Shown in pieces: positions 6,144 to 13,404 of a DNA stretch of 14,926 bases. The notes beneath the pieces were generated by a model. The model saw only the letters and a list, made by a program, of their open reading frames with translations. It had not been told where the DNA came from and made no database searches. Position numbers and translations under genes: made by a program. Every line of letters begins with the position of its first letter. Within the stretch, counting starts at the first letter, position 1. The stretch is from NCBI GenBank assembly GCA_049694275.1, contig JBAVQS010000195.1, positions 1 to 14,926 on the forward strand, read 5' to 3'. This stretch comes from JBAVQS01 sp049694275. Its GTDB lineage: Bacteria > Chloroflexota > Anaerolineae > UBA4142 > SHND01.

Positions 6144-7430
6144 ATGGCCGACAATAGCCAGGAACACAAGTTTGGGTTTAACACGCGTCAGCTTCACGCC
6201 GGGCAAAAGCCTGATCCCACGACCAACTCGCGGGCTGTCCCGATTTACCAGACCACCTCTTATACGTTTAACGATACCGAGCACGCCTCGCGCCTGTTTG
6301 CGCTGCAAGAGTTTGGCAATATCTATACCCGCATCATGAACCCGACGACGGATGTGTTTGAACAGCGGGTCGCCGATCTCGAAGGGGGCGTCGGCGCGCT
6401 GGCGTCGAGTTCAGGCCACGCGGCGCAGACCATGGCAATCCTCACGCTCTGCGGCGCCGGCGATCACATCGTCTCCGCCTCGACGCTGTACGGCGGAACC
6501 TACAACCAGTTCGCATATACCTTCCCACGCCTCGGCATTGACGTTACCTTTGTAGATCCTTCGGACCCGGAGAATTTCCGACGCGCCATCCGGCCCAACA
6601 CCAAGATTCTGTACGGCGAGACACTGGGCAACCCGCGCATCAATGTCTTTCCGTTTGAAGCGGTGGCGGCGATCGGGCGTGAGTATGGCATTCCGCTCAT
6701 GATCGACAATACTTTTGCCACGCCGTACCTCAACCGTCCCTTTGAGTGGGGCGCCAATATCGTGGTGCACTCGACGACCAAGTTCATCGGCGGGCATGGC
6801 ACCTCGATTGGCGGCATGATTGTCGACGCCGGCAATTTCCAGTGGGCGGGCAACCCACGCTTTCCTAACTTTAACACGCCTGATGACAGCTATCACGGCC
6901 TGGTGTATGCCACGCTTGGCGCGCCCGCCTTTATATTAAAGGCGCGCGTGCAAATCCTCCGCGATATTGGCGCGTGCCAGGCGCCCCTCAACTCCTGGCT
7001 CTTTTTGCAAGGCCTGGAGACGCTGAGCCTCCGGATGGACCGGCACGTGCAGAACACGGAAAAGGTGGCCGCGTATCTGGAAGCGCACTCCAAAGTGAGT
7101 TGGGTGACCTATCCCGGCCTCAAAAGCCATCCCGACTATGAGGTGGCCAAGAAATATCTGCCCAAGGGGGCCGGGGCCATCCTCGGGTTTGGAATCAAGG
7201 GGGGCATCGAGGAGGGGCGCGCCTTTATCAACCACCTGAAACTCTTTAGCCATCTGGCCAATGTTGGCGATTCCAAGAGCCTGGCGATTCACCCGGCGAG
7301 CACTACGCACAGCCAGTTGTCGGCCGATCAGCAAGAGAGCGCCGGGGTTACTCCCGATTTCGTCCGGCTGAGTATCGGCACGGAGGATATCGAGGATATT
7401 CTGTGGGATTTGGAGCAGGCGCTCGGATAA
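6144..7430 (+). CDS. metY: O-acetylhomoserine aminocarboxypropyltransferase (sulfhydrylase)
   Basis: A 428-residue PLP enzyme of the Cys/Met metabolism family that makes homocysteine (or methionine) from O-acetylhomoserine and sulfide (or methanethiol). Length and motifs match MetY rather than the shorter MetB/MetC: TRQLHAGQ (14-21), YTRIMNPT (61-68) for the phosphate-binding Tyr/Arg, DNTFATP (188-194), and the PLP lysine K213 in HSTTKFIGGHG. The insertion after GNFQWAG containing FNTPDDSYHG (243-252) and the ending HPASTTHSQL (383-392) are typical of MetY. The ATG at 6144 has AAAGGAG at 6128-6134 with a 9-nt spacer. It is first in a unit with metA 90 nt downstream, and lies behind a strong promoter and a structured leader, so it is probably attenuated in response to a methionine-pathway signal. 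Confidence 0.95.
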   Translation: MADNSQEHKFGFNTRQLHAGQKPDPTTNSRAVPIYQTTSYTFNDTEHASRLFALQEFGNIYTRIMNPTTDVFEQRVADLEGGVGALASSSGHAAQTMAILTLCGAGDHIVSASTLYGGTYNQFAYTFPRLGIDVTFVDPSDPENFRRAIRPNTKILYGETLGNPRINVFPFEAVAAIGREYGIPLMIDNTFATPYLNRPFEWGANIVVHSTTKFIGGHGTSIGGMIVDAGNFQWAGNPRFPNFNTPDDSYHGLVYATLGAPAFILKARVQILRDIGACQAPLNSWLFLQGLETLSLRMDRHVQNTEKVAAYLEAHSKVSWVTYPGLKSHPDYEVAKKYLPKGAGAILGFGIKGGIEEGRAFINHLKLFSHLANVGDSKSLAIHPASTTHSQLSADQQESAGVTPDFVRLSIGTEDIEDILWDLEQALG

Positions 7431-7470
7431 GGCGAGCGCCCGTTTCGAGACAAGAGAGGAAATAGGTGAG

Positions 7471-7500
7471 TACCCACACGGGGATGAGCCCGTGTGGGTG
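7471..7500 (+). other. Perfect stem-loop between metY and metA
   Basis: ACCCACACGGG (7472-7482) and CCCGTGTGGGT (7489-7499) pair perfectly around a 6-nt loop, with a possible extra T-G pair outside. No T-tract follows, so it should let most polymerases through. It may be a partial terminator, an RNA-stability element or a processing site that sets the metY to metA ratio. Confidence 0.6.
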
Positions 7501-7520
7501 CTTGCCTGTGGAATGAGACA

Positions 7521-8462
7521 ATGCCCGTCAAGATTCCAGAGACTCTGCCCGCGCGGGCTATCCTGCAAAGTGAAAACATCTTTGTCATGGGTGAGAACCG
7601 CGCCGAGCACCAGGATATTCGCGCCCTCCGGGTGGCGATCCTGAATTTGATGCCGACCAAGATTTCTACCGAGACTCAGCTTTTGCGGCTTCTCGGCAAT
7701 TCGCCGTTACAGGTCGAGATTACACTGCTGCACATGGATTCGCACGAGTCCAAGAACACGCCGCAAGAACACCTGATGAGCCACTATACGACGTTTGAGG
7801 AGATCAGGGATGAAAAGTTTGACGGCCTGATCATTACCGGCGCGCCGGTCGAGCAGATGCCGTTCGAGCAAGTGGACTATTGGGGAGAGTTGTGCGAGTT
7901 GATCGATTGGTCGGAGACGCACGTCTATTCGACCTTTCACATCTGCTGGGGAGCGCAGGCCGGGTTGTATCACCGGTATGGGGTTCCGAAATTCCCACTG
8001 CCCGCGAAAATGTTCGGCGTCTTTCCGCACCGGTTGATGGCGCGGAACGAAAAGCTCTTGCGGGGTTTTGACGACGATTTCCTCGCGCCGCACTCGCGTC
8101 ATACCGAGATTCGCCAGGCGGATGTGGAGCAGGCGCCCGAGCTCAAGCTCCTTGCCGTTTCAGAGGAGGCCGGCGTGTATATCGTCGCATCACGGGATAA
8201 CCGGCGCATCTATGTGACCGGCCATTCCGAGTATGACCCGCTAACGCTCAAGGCCGAATATGATCGGGATGTGAACAAGGGGCTGCCCATCAATATCCCG
8301 ATGAACTATTTCCCCAAAGATGACCCCCGCCGGGAGCCAACCGTGCGCTGGCGCGGACACGCCAACCTGTTGTACGCCAACTGGTTGAATTATTACGTCT
8401 ACCAGCTTACGCCGTTTGATTTGGAAAAAATTCCGCAGGGGGTCAGCGATCCCGAGCTCTAG
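7521..8462 (+). CDS. metA: Homoserine O-acetyltransferase (MetA)
   Basis: A 313-residue MetA-family enzyme (E. coli MetA has 309) that acylates homoserine, the first committed step of methionine synthesis. The catalytic triad is visible: C142 in HICWGAQ, H235 and E237 in TGHSEYDP. Acyl specificity is indicated by residue 111: succinyl-CoA enzymes such as E. coli MetA have Gly, whereas acetyl-CoA-using MetA proteins have Glu, and here the motif is GAPVE with V110-E111. This fits the O-acetylhomoserine-using MetY just upstream. The frame extends back to a GTG at 7494, but ATG 7521 is chosen because the family begins MP(I/V) directly before the conserved PxxLPA segment; its ribosome binding site is weak. 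The stop codon at 8460-8462 lies within the palindromic terminator. Probably co-transcribed with metY. Confidence 0.95.
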   Translation: MPVKIPETLPARAILQSENIFVMGENRAEHQDIRALRVAILNLMPTKISTETQLLRLLGNSPLQVEITLLHMDSHESKNTPQEHLMSHYTTFEEIRDEKFDGLIITGAPVEQMPFEQVDYWGELCELIDWSETHVYSTFHICWGAQAGLYHRYGVPKFPLPAKMFGVFPHRLMARNEKLLRGFDDDFLAPHSRHTEIRQADVEQAPELKLLAVSEEAGVYIVASRDNRRIYVTGHSEYDPLTLKAEYDRDVNKGLPINIPMNYFPKDDPRREPTVRWRGHANLLYANWLNYYVYQLTPFDLEKIPQGVSDPEL

Positions 8463-8511
8463 ACAAAAGCGCACGGCCCGGTAGATCTACCGGGCCGTGC
8501 TGCATTTGTCT
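8461..8511. terminator. Bidirectional terminator, 30-bp perfect palindrome
   Basis: Positions 8471-8500 are a perfect 30-bp palindrome centred on AGATCT, with GC-rich arms starting GCACGGCCCGG. Outer arms AGACAAA (8461-8467) and TTTGTCT (8505-8511) extend the stem with a small interruption, giving T-rich tails in both directions (TTTGTCTATT on plus, TTTTGTCT on minus). It separates convergent metA and the minus-strand membrane protein gene, and overlaps the metA stop. Confidence 0.85.
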
Positions 8512-8512
8512 A

Positions 8513-9250
8513 TTAACGGCCAAAACGGAATAGGGAACCTGTTCCCGATGTGATATTCCCGCTGAGAATGAATCCTAGAATGGCGGCAACAACGACGACG
8601 GCGGCGATGAGCGCGATGTAATAGCTGATTGGTTTCCCCTCGGGAAAGATGGCGCGAAATAGACGCTTGTACCATTTACGGTGCTTGCGCCTATGCTTGT
8701 GCCTGGCGCGACTGGTGCTGGCCGTTTCGATCGTGGTCGTGAAGGCGTTCAGAATTGCGGTCTGCATGGCTTCACGGGTGACAATGGCAAGCGCGTGGTC
8801 ATCGACCTGCGCCTCGTGACCGTTTATCATGACCCGAAGGCTGGATGGCCGGATCGAATGACTGGCAGGGCCTTTGTAACCAAACTGGAGCTTCCATTCG
8901 ATTTGGGAAATGTACCGGCTGTCGGCCAGGGTAAGATCTGGCGGGAGGAAAAATTGCTCGACAGGACCACTCAGGGGCGGCGGCTCCCGGGTAGGATAGC
9001 TCACGTTGGGGGTGCTGCTCAGAACCGAACGTATCAGTGAGGGCTCGAAGACCATTGGGTGGTCCTTGAGGATTTCGCCCATGAACTGGTTCAAGAGCCG
9101 CTCAACCTCTGTGGTCTGGACCCATGTAAGGAGTTGGTTCTGTTCAGCGTCCAATTGCGCCGTCCAGGAGCTAGCTCGGGGACCAGGCTGGGAGAGGTCT
9201 GCCTTGAGTTTGTCTTTGGATTGCTTGAGATCGTCGAGCCAATCTGTCAT
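8513..9250 (-). CDS. Unrecognised protein with C-terminal membrane anchor
   Basis: I do not recognise this 245-residue protein. The N-terminal part (1-60) is charged and probably helical, rich in Lys, Asp, Gln and Leu. It is followed by a proline-rich stretch (86-104, including REPPPLSGP) and a predicted mixed alpha/beta segment (107-175). A strongly basic patch at 181-197 (rich in Arg, Lys and His) precedes a single hydrophobic segment (about 209-230) and a short Gly/Ser tail. With no N-terminal signal, this suggests a cytoplasmic domain anchored by its C-terminus, with the basic patch on the inner face. It follows the beta-mannosidase gene by 84 nt in the same direction and ends at the bidirectional terminator, so co-transcription is likely. 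The ATG at 9250 has only a weak GGA upstream. A real gene is supported by codon-like composition, length and a coherent anchor. Confidence 0.7.
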   Translation of the reverse strand: MTDWLDDLKQSKDKLKADLSQPGPRASSWTAQLDAEQNQLLTWVQTTEVERLLNQFMGEILKDHPMVFEPSLIRSVLSSTPNVSYPTREPPPLSGPVEQFFLPPDLTLADSRYISQIEWKLQFGYKGPASHSIRPSSLRVMINGHEAQVDDHALAIVTREAMQTAILNAFTTTIETASTSRARHKHRRKHRKWYKRLFRAIFPEGKPISYYIALIAAVVVVAAILGFILSGNITSGTGSLFRFGR

Positions 9251-9334
9251 CTGAATTCTATCCGCTGGTGGGCCAAAACACTCACCCCTATTCTACCGGT
9301 ATCTCAAATATTGTCCAACTGTGTATTTGCCAGG

Positions 9335-11803
9335 CTAGAAGGAATCGTACAGCGAGCGAACACATAGCGCCTGGCGCGCCTGTTCGTGTGTCCAGCCTTC
9401 CGGCACCTGACACGAGACGCGGACCGACCGGCGGGAGGGGAGATCGAAATAGTTGTCGCTCCACACGACGTCTGCATCCTGAAGGGAGAGCTCGACAAAA
9501 CGGACCAGGCACGCGCTCGACAGCTCTACCACCAATGTCCGTTCATCATGCGTGACCTGGTGGCCGTCTATGCCGATCATAATTTGCGGCTCGGTTATCT
9601 CAAGGTGCTTGTTCGGGACGAATGTGGCGATGGTCATCTGCAGGCGTTCCCCATGCTCCCACAACTCGGCGACCAGAATAACCTGCCGGCGATTTTCATC
9701 GCTTACCCTGGTTGAGAAATCCAGATGCTTGACCACGGTGGTGCTCTGCGGCGCGGCCTGGACGGGCTCGACGATCGATTTCAAGCATGCTCCCGCCAGT
9801 GTCTCCAATGACCAGCGCACCTCGCCCGACCAGGGCGCGGGGGTGTCATTTGTGACAAACAGGCCCATCTGCTCGCCCGCATCCTCGATTGAGAGAAGAA
9901 TGGGTGCATAGAACCGGCGCGAGGCATAGTGCAGCGCTTTCCACCGCCCGAAATAGTCAATGCTCGACCACGATGCAACAGGCCAGCAGTCGTTCAACTG
10001 CCAGTAGAGGGTTCCGCTGCATGCCGGGTGTCGCCGCCAGTGTTCCACCCCGATACGCATTCCCTCTGCCTGTACCAACTGAGTCAGATAGACCAGGGAT
10101 GGGAAATCACGCGGCAGGCGAAAATGGTTGGTGAGGAAGGTCACCATGTTACTGTTGCCGCTCGGATGTCGCTGGTGGTACTCCATCAGATACGAGGTGA
10201 GGTTCCACTGGGTCGGCTCAGCGAAAGCCGCGATAGTGGCGAGCGTCGGGAGGGATTGAAAGCCGAACTCGCTGACAAAGCGCGCCGGGGTCTCGCGGTA
10301 ATCGCTAAAGGGTTTCATGCCGTGCCAGACCCGCCATTGATGAATGTCGCCTCGCAGGTTGCTCTGGGGGTTGTCGAACGGGATATTGGACGATGGTGAA
10401 CTGGGCCAGTACGCGTGGTCGGGGTCCGCGGCGAATATCCATTCGGGCAGGGTGTGGTAGAAAAAGCGCTCATAGGCTGCTTTGAGATCCTGCGTATCGG
10501 GCCTGCTCCAACCCCATTCCGCCCAGCCCTGTTCCATCTCGTTATTGCCACACCAGAGCGCGAGGCAAGCCCGGTGGTGCATGCGCCGCACGGTGGCGCG
10601 CACTTCGACGGCGAGTAGGTCGAGAAACGCAAAGTTATCCAGCGGATAGACGGCGCAGGCAAACATAAAATCTTGCCAGACGAGGATCCCGTGCCGGTCG
10701 CACAGGTCATAGAAATATTCATCCTCGTAATAGCCTCCACCCCAAACGCGCAGCATATTGTGGTGGGCTTGCGCCGCGGAGCCAATTAGATGTTCGAGCT
10801 GCGTGCGCGAGATGCGCGCCGGAAATGAGTCGGCAGGAATCCAGTTCGCGCCTTTGGCAAAGATGGGAATGCCGTTGACCACAAAGGTAAAGGATTGACC
10901 CCAGTCGTCCGGTTGCTGGTGGAGCTGAATGGTTCGCAGCCCCACCTTGAACGTGCGCTGGTCCAGGACTGTGTCTTGATGCGTGAGCGTCATCTCGACG
11001 TCATACAACGGCTGTTGGCCATAGCCGTTTGGATACCATAATTGGGGATGTTCGATGGTGAGCGAAAGCGTGCTTTGTTCTCCTGCGAGCGCTGCCTCGG
11101 CGGTCTGTACGCTGCCATCAGGCGCGGTGACTTTGAGGGTTGTTTGCAATACCGTTTGCTCCCACACCTCGGCGGTGACTGCGGCTGTGAGGGTAACCTG
11201 CCCATCGTGATGTCGCTGGCGCAGGTACACATCGGCAAAGCGCGCCGTGTTGTAGGTTTCGAGCCGTAGGTCGCGCCAGATGCCGACAGCGGGCAGATGG
11301 GGGCCCCAATCCCAACCAAAGTGGCTGGGCGCTTTACGCAGATAGGCGCCGCCCGGAATAGGGCTGCCCACATCGGGGAGGTGGCGGAGCTTGTCTTTTT
11401 CGGCGATATACTGCACCGCCGAATGAAAGAGGACGGAGAACTCATTCTCGCCCTCGTGGAGCAGGGATTTGATTTCCCATGCATGTGGGTGGAACATGTT
11501 GGCGGTGCGGGCGAGCAGGCGGCCGTTCAGCCGAACCTCGGCCAGCGTATCCAGCCCGTCGCAAACAAGAAAAACACGATCCTGCGCGAGCAGCTCTGGT
11601 GTAACGGTCACGCTGCGCCGGTATTCCCAATTCTGCTCCGGCACCCATTGGACCCGCTTTTCATTGTCGGCGACAAACGGATCAGGGATGCGGCCCGCAG
11701 CCATGAGGTCTGTATGCACACCGCCCGGCGCCTGTGCGAGGCGCCATTCGTCGGTTCCCATCTGCCGAAACTGCCATTCGCCGCTCAGGGGTAGTTGCAT
11801 CAT
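9335..11803 (-). CDS. GH2 beta-mannosidase, cytoplasmic
   Basis: An 822-residue GH2-family exo-beta-mannosidase predicted to release mannose from beta-mannosides such as manno-oligosaccharides. The N-terminal sugar-binding domain (about 1-185) carries FGWDWGP (162-168), the signature of the beta-mannosidase branch of GH2. A beta-sandwich (about 190-290) and TIM barrel (about 300-610) follow, with RVWGGGYYE (352-360), acid/base E422 in WCGNNE and nucleophile E512 in VSEFG; beta-domains close the protein. No signal peptide, so it should act in the cytoplasm on imported material. ATG 11803 has AAGGTG 7 nt upstream; an in-frame TTG at 11806 and ATG at 11800 are less likely starts. It has its own promoter just behind the GT2 gene and is followed by the membrane protein gene. 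Substrate source is not indicated, as no transporter is in the window. Confidence 0.94.
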   Translation of the reverse strand: MMQLPLSGEWQFRQMGTDEWRLAQAPGGVHTDLMAAGRIPDPFVADNEKRVQWVPEQNWEYRRSVTVTPELLAQDRVFLVCDGLDTLAEVRLNGRLLARTANMFHPHAWEIKSLLHEGENEFSVLFHSAVQYIAEKDKLRHLPDVGSPIPGGAYLRKAPSHFGWDWGPHLPAVGIWRDLRLETYNTARFADVYLRQRHHDGQVTLTAAVTAEVWEQTVLQTTLKVTAPDGSVQTAEAALAGEQSTLSLTIEHPQLWYPNGYGQQPLYDVEMTLTHQDTVLDQRTFKVGLRTIQLHQQPDDWGQSFTFVVNGIPIFAKGANWIPADSFPARISRTQLEHLIGSAAQAHHNMLRVWGGGYYEDEYFYDLCDRHGILVWQDFMFACAVYPLDNFAFLDLLAVEVRATVRRMHHRACLALWCGNNEMEQGWAEWGWSRPDTQDLKAAYERFFYHTLPEWIFAADPDHAYWPSSPSSNIPFDNPQSNLRGDIHQWRVWHGMKPFSDYRETPARFVSEFGFQSLPTLATIAAFAEPTQWNLTSYLMEYHQRHPSGNSNMVTFLTNHFRLPRDFPSLVYLTQLVQAEGMRIGVEHWRRHPACSGTLYWQLNDCWPVASWSSIDYFGRWKALHYASRRFYAPILLSIEDAGEQMGLFVTNDTPAPWSGEVRWSLETLAGACLKSIVEPVQAAPQSTTVVKHLDFSTRVSDENRRQVILVAELWEHGERLQMTIATFVPNKHLEITEPQIMIGIDGHQVTHDERTLVVELSSACLVRFVELSLQDADVVWSDNYFDLPSRRSVRVSCQVPEGWTHEQARQALCVRSLYDSF

Positions 11804-11865
11804 CAAGCGTCACCTTTTGCTCTGATTGGTCAGCCAGATACCGAGATCATCCTTTTGCTGGGCTG

Positions 11866-11894
11866 ATTATAACGATAGGTGCGGATATTATCAA
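11866..11894 (-). promoter_or_regulatory. Sigma70-type promoter for beta-mannosidase
   Basis: On the minus strand TTGATA (11894-11889) and a perfect TATAAT (11871-11866) are separated by 17 nt. Transcription would start near 11859, about 55 nt before the beta-mannosidase ATG. The -35 box begins one base after the GT2 stop codon. An inverted repeat, TCAGCC (11830-11835) and GGCTGA (11861-11866), touches the -10 box and could be operator half-sites or a leader hairpin. Confidence 0.75.
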
Positions 11895-11895
11895 G

Positions 11896-13404
11896 TTAAT
11901 CCTGCACATTCGGAGCGACGGGTAAAGCGATTCGGTTCTGCTGCCGGTACACCTCGATCCCTTGTACAAGGGTGAGTCCGGATGTAAACGCCAACCCCAG
12001 GCAAAAGAGGGCCGAGTAGGCGGCGATGGCATAGCTATTGTTCTGGAGAGCGATCCATACCGTCCATGCATTCCATAGCGCAAAGCCTATTTCAAAAAAC
12101 ACAATCGAATCGATGCGGAGTTGGTACCGGTGTGTTTGCCAGACCTCTTCCTTTCGGGTGATCCCGAATTTAGGCGTGCGCTCAAAGATGCTGTTGTGAT
12201 GGGAGACGGCCTGCAACGCCGCGCGGGCGGTATTGACCATCATGCCCACGCCCAGGAGCGAGATAAAGAGAATGGCGGGTAGCTCGCGCCACCAACTCCG
12301 GCCGAGCTGCTGCTGCGCGACGATAAAAAGCAGGGTCGGCGCAAATGTCGTCGCCGTGAATACGAACGCGAGCCCGAACAACGAGACCAGCCCGGGGAAT
12401 CGTGCGGATAGCAATACGACGACCGGGTAGAGCGCCATCATCGCGAACAAAAAGAAGTGAACGCCATAACCGGTCAGGTGCAAGGTCGCTTCCATTTTCT
12501 TGGACCAGGAAGCCTTGGATTGCCATACTTGTGGAAGCAGCTTGATGGCGCACTCGAAGCTACCCCGCGCCCAGCGGCCCTGCTGGCGCCGATAGGCGCT
12601 GAAACTCACAGGCAGCTCTGCCGGCACTTCCACGTCACGCAGGTAGAGCGCACTCCACCCCCGCAAAAAGGCCCGGTAAGAGAGGTCCAGGTCTTCGGTT
12701 AACGTATCGGCTTTCCATCCGCCTGCATCCTCCAGCGCTTGTTTTCGCCAGATCCCTGCTGTGCCATTAAAATTGAACCAGTAATGACCGCGACTGCGTG
12801 CAAACTGTTCCACCATGAAATGAGCGTCAATGGCGAGGGATTGGAGGTATGTCAAAAGTGAATAGTCGCGATTAACATGGCCCCAGCGCGTTTGGATAAA
12901 TGCGATGCGCGAGTCTCGAAAGTAAGGGAGGGTGCGCTTGAGGAAATCGGGGGCAGGCACAAAGTCCGCGTCAAAGATGGCGACAAACTCGCCGTATGCC
13001 TGCGTCAGCCCGGAAGAGAGCGCACCCGCCTTGAACCCGTCCCGCTGTGCGCGCCGTAATTGTCGAATCGGGATACCTTCTTGCTGGCAGCGCTCGACGG
13101 CGCCGCGAATAATCTCGGCGGTCTCGTCCGTCGAATCGTCAAGCACCTGGATTTCCAGGAGGTCTTGCGGGTAATCCAGCCGCGCGGCGGCCTGAACCAA
13201 GCGCTCGGCGACGTACAGCTCATTATAGATCGGTAGTTGAACCGTTACGCGCGGCCATTCGGTCAGCGGCGGGGGCGCGGTCTTCGCCTGGCGGTCGCGC
13301 AAGGTTCGATAGGTGAGATAGAAAAAGTTTACACCGTACACAAAGAGCGCGGCGATCACGACCAGATAGCAAATCGCGACCGGAACAAGGAGTAAATCAA
13401 TCAT
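11896..13404 (-). CDS. Processive family 2 glycosyltransferase (cellulose/mannan synthase-like)
   Basis: A 502-residue membrane GT2 enzyme resembling CslA/CesA-type synthases. It has an N-terminal membrane segment (about 4-32), a cytoplasmic catalytic domain, and several C-terminal membrane segments (about 311-333, 337-362, 376-396, 431-452, 457-481). Catalytic motifs are complete: DDSTDE (89-94), DAD (145-147), TED (236-238) and QQGRW (274-278), the D,D,D,QxxRW set of processive beta-glycosyltransferases. It should polymerise a beta-linked sugar from a nucleotide donor and may pass the chain through its own channel. No PilZ domain is present, unlike BcsA. Length and layout are nearer glucomannan synthase-like CslA proteins than BcsA, but donor and product are not determined. 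Its start overlaps the O-antigen ligase-like gene by 8 nt, so the two are probably co-translated. Confidence 0.88.
   Translation of the reverse strand: MIDLLLVPVAICYLVVIAALFVYGVNFFYLTYRTLRDRQAKTAPPPLTEWPRVTVQLPIYNELYVAERLVQAAARLDYPQDLLEIQVLDDSTDETAEIIRGAVERCQQEGIPIRQLRRAQRDGFKAGALSSGLTQAYGEFVAIFDADFVPAPDFLKRTLPYFRDSRIAFIQTRWGHVNRDYSLLTYLQSLAIDAHFMVEQFARSRGHYWFNFNGTAGIWRKQALEDAGGWKADTLTEDLDLSYRAFLRGWSALYLRDVEVPAELPVSFSAYRRQQGRWARGSFECAIKLLPQVWQSKASWSKKMEATLHLTGYGVHFFLFAMMALYPVVVLLSARFPGLVSLFGLAFVFTATTFAPTLLFIVAQQQLGRSWWRELPAILFISLLGVGMMVNTARAALQAVSHHNSIFERTPKFGITRKEEVWQTHRYQLRIDSIVFFEIGFALWNAWTVWIALQNNSYAIAAYSALFCLGLAFTSGLTLVQGIEVYRQQNRIALPVAPNVQD

Noticed and set aside
9006..9367. Plus-strand open frames around the start of the membrane protein gene
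   Set aside because: They are antisense or intergenic, start without ribosome binding sites and show no domain.
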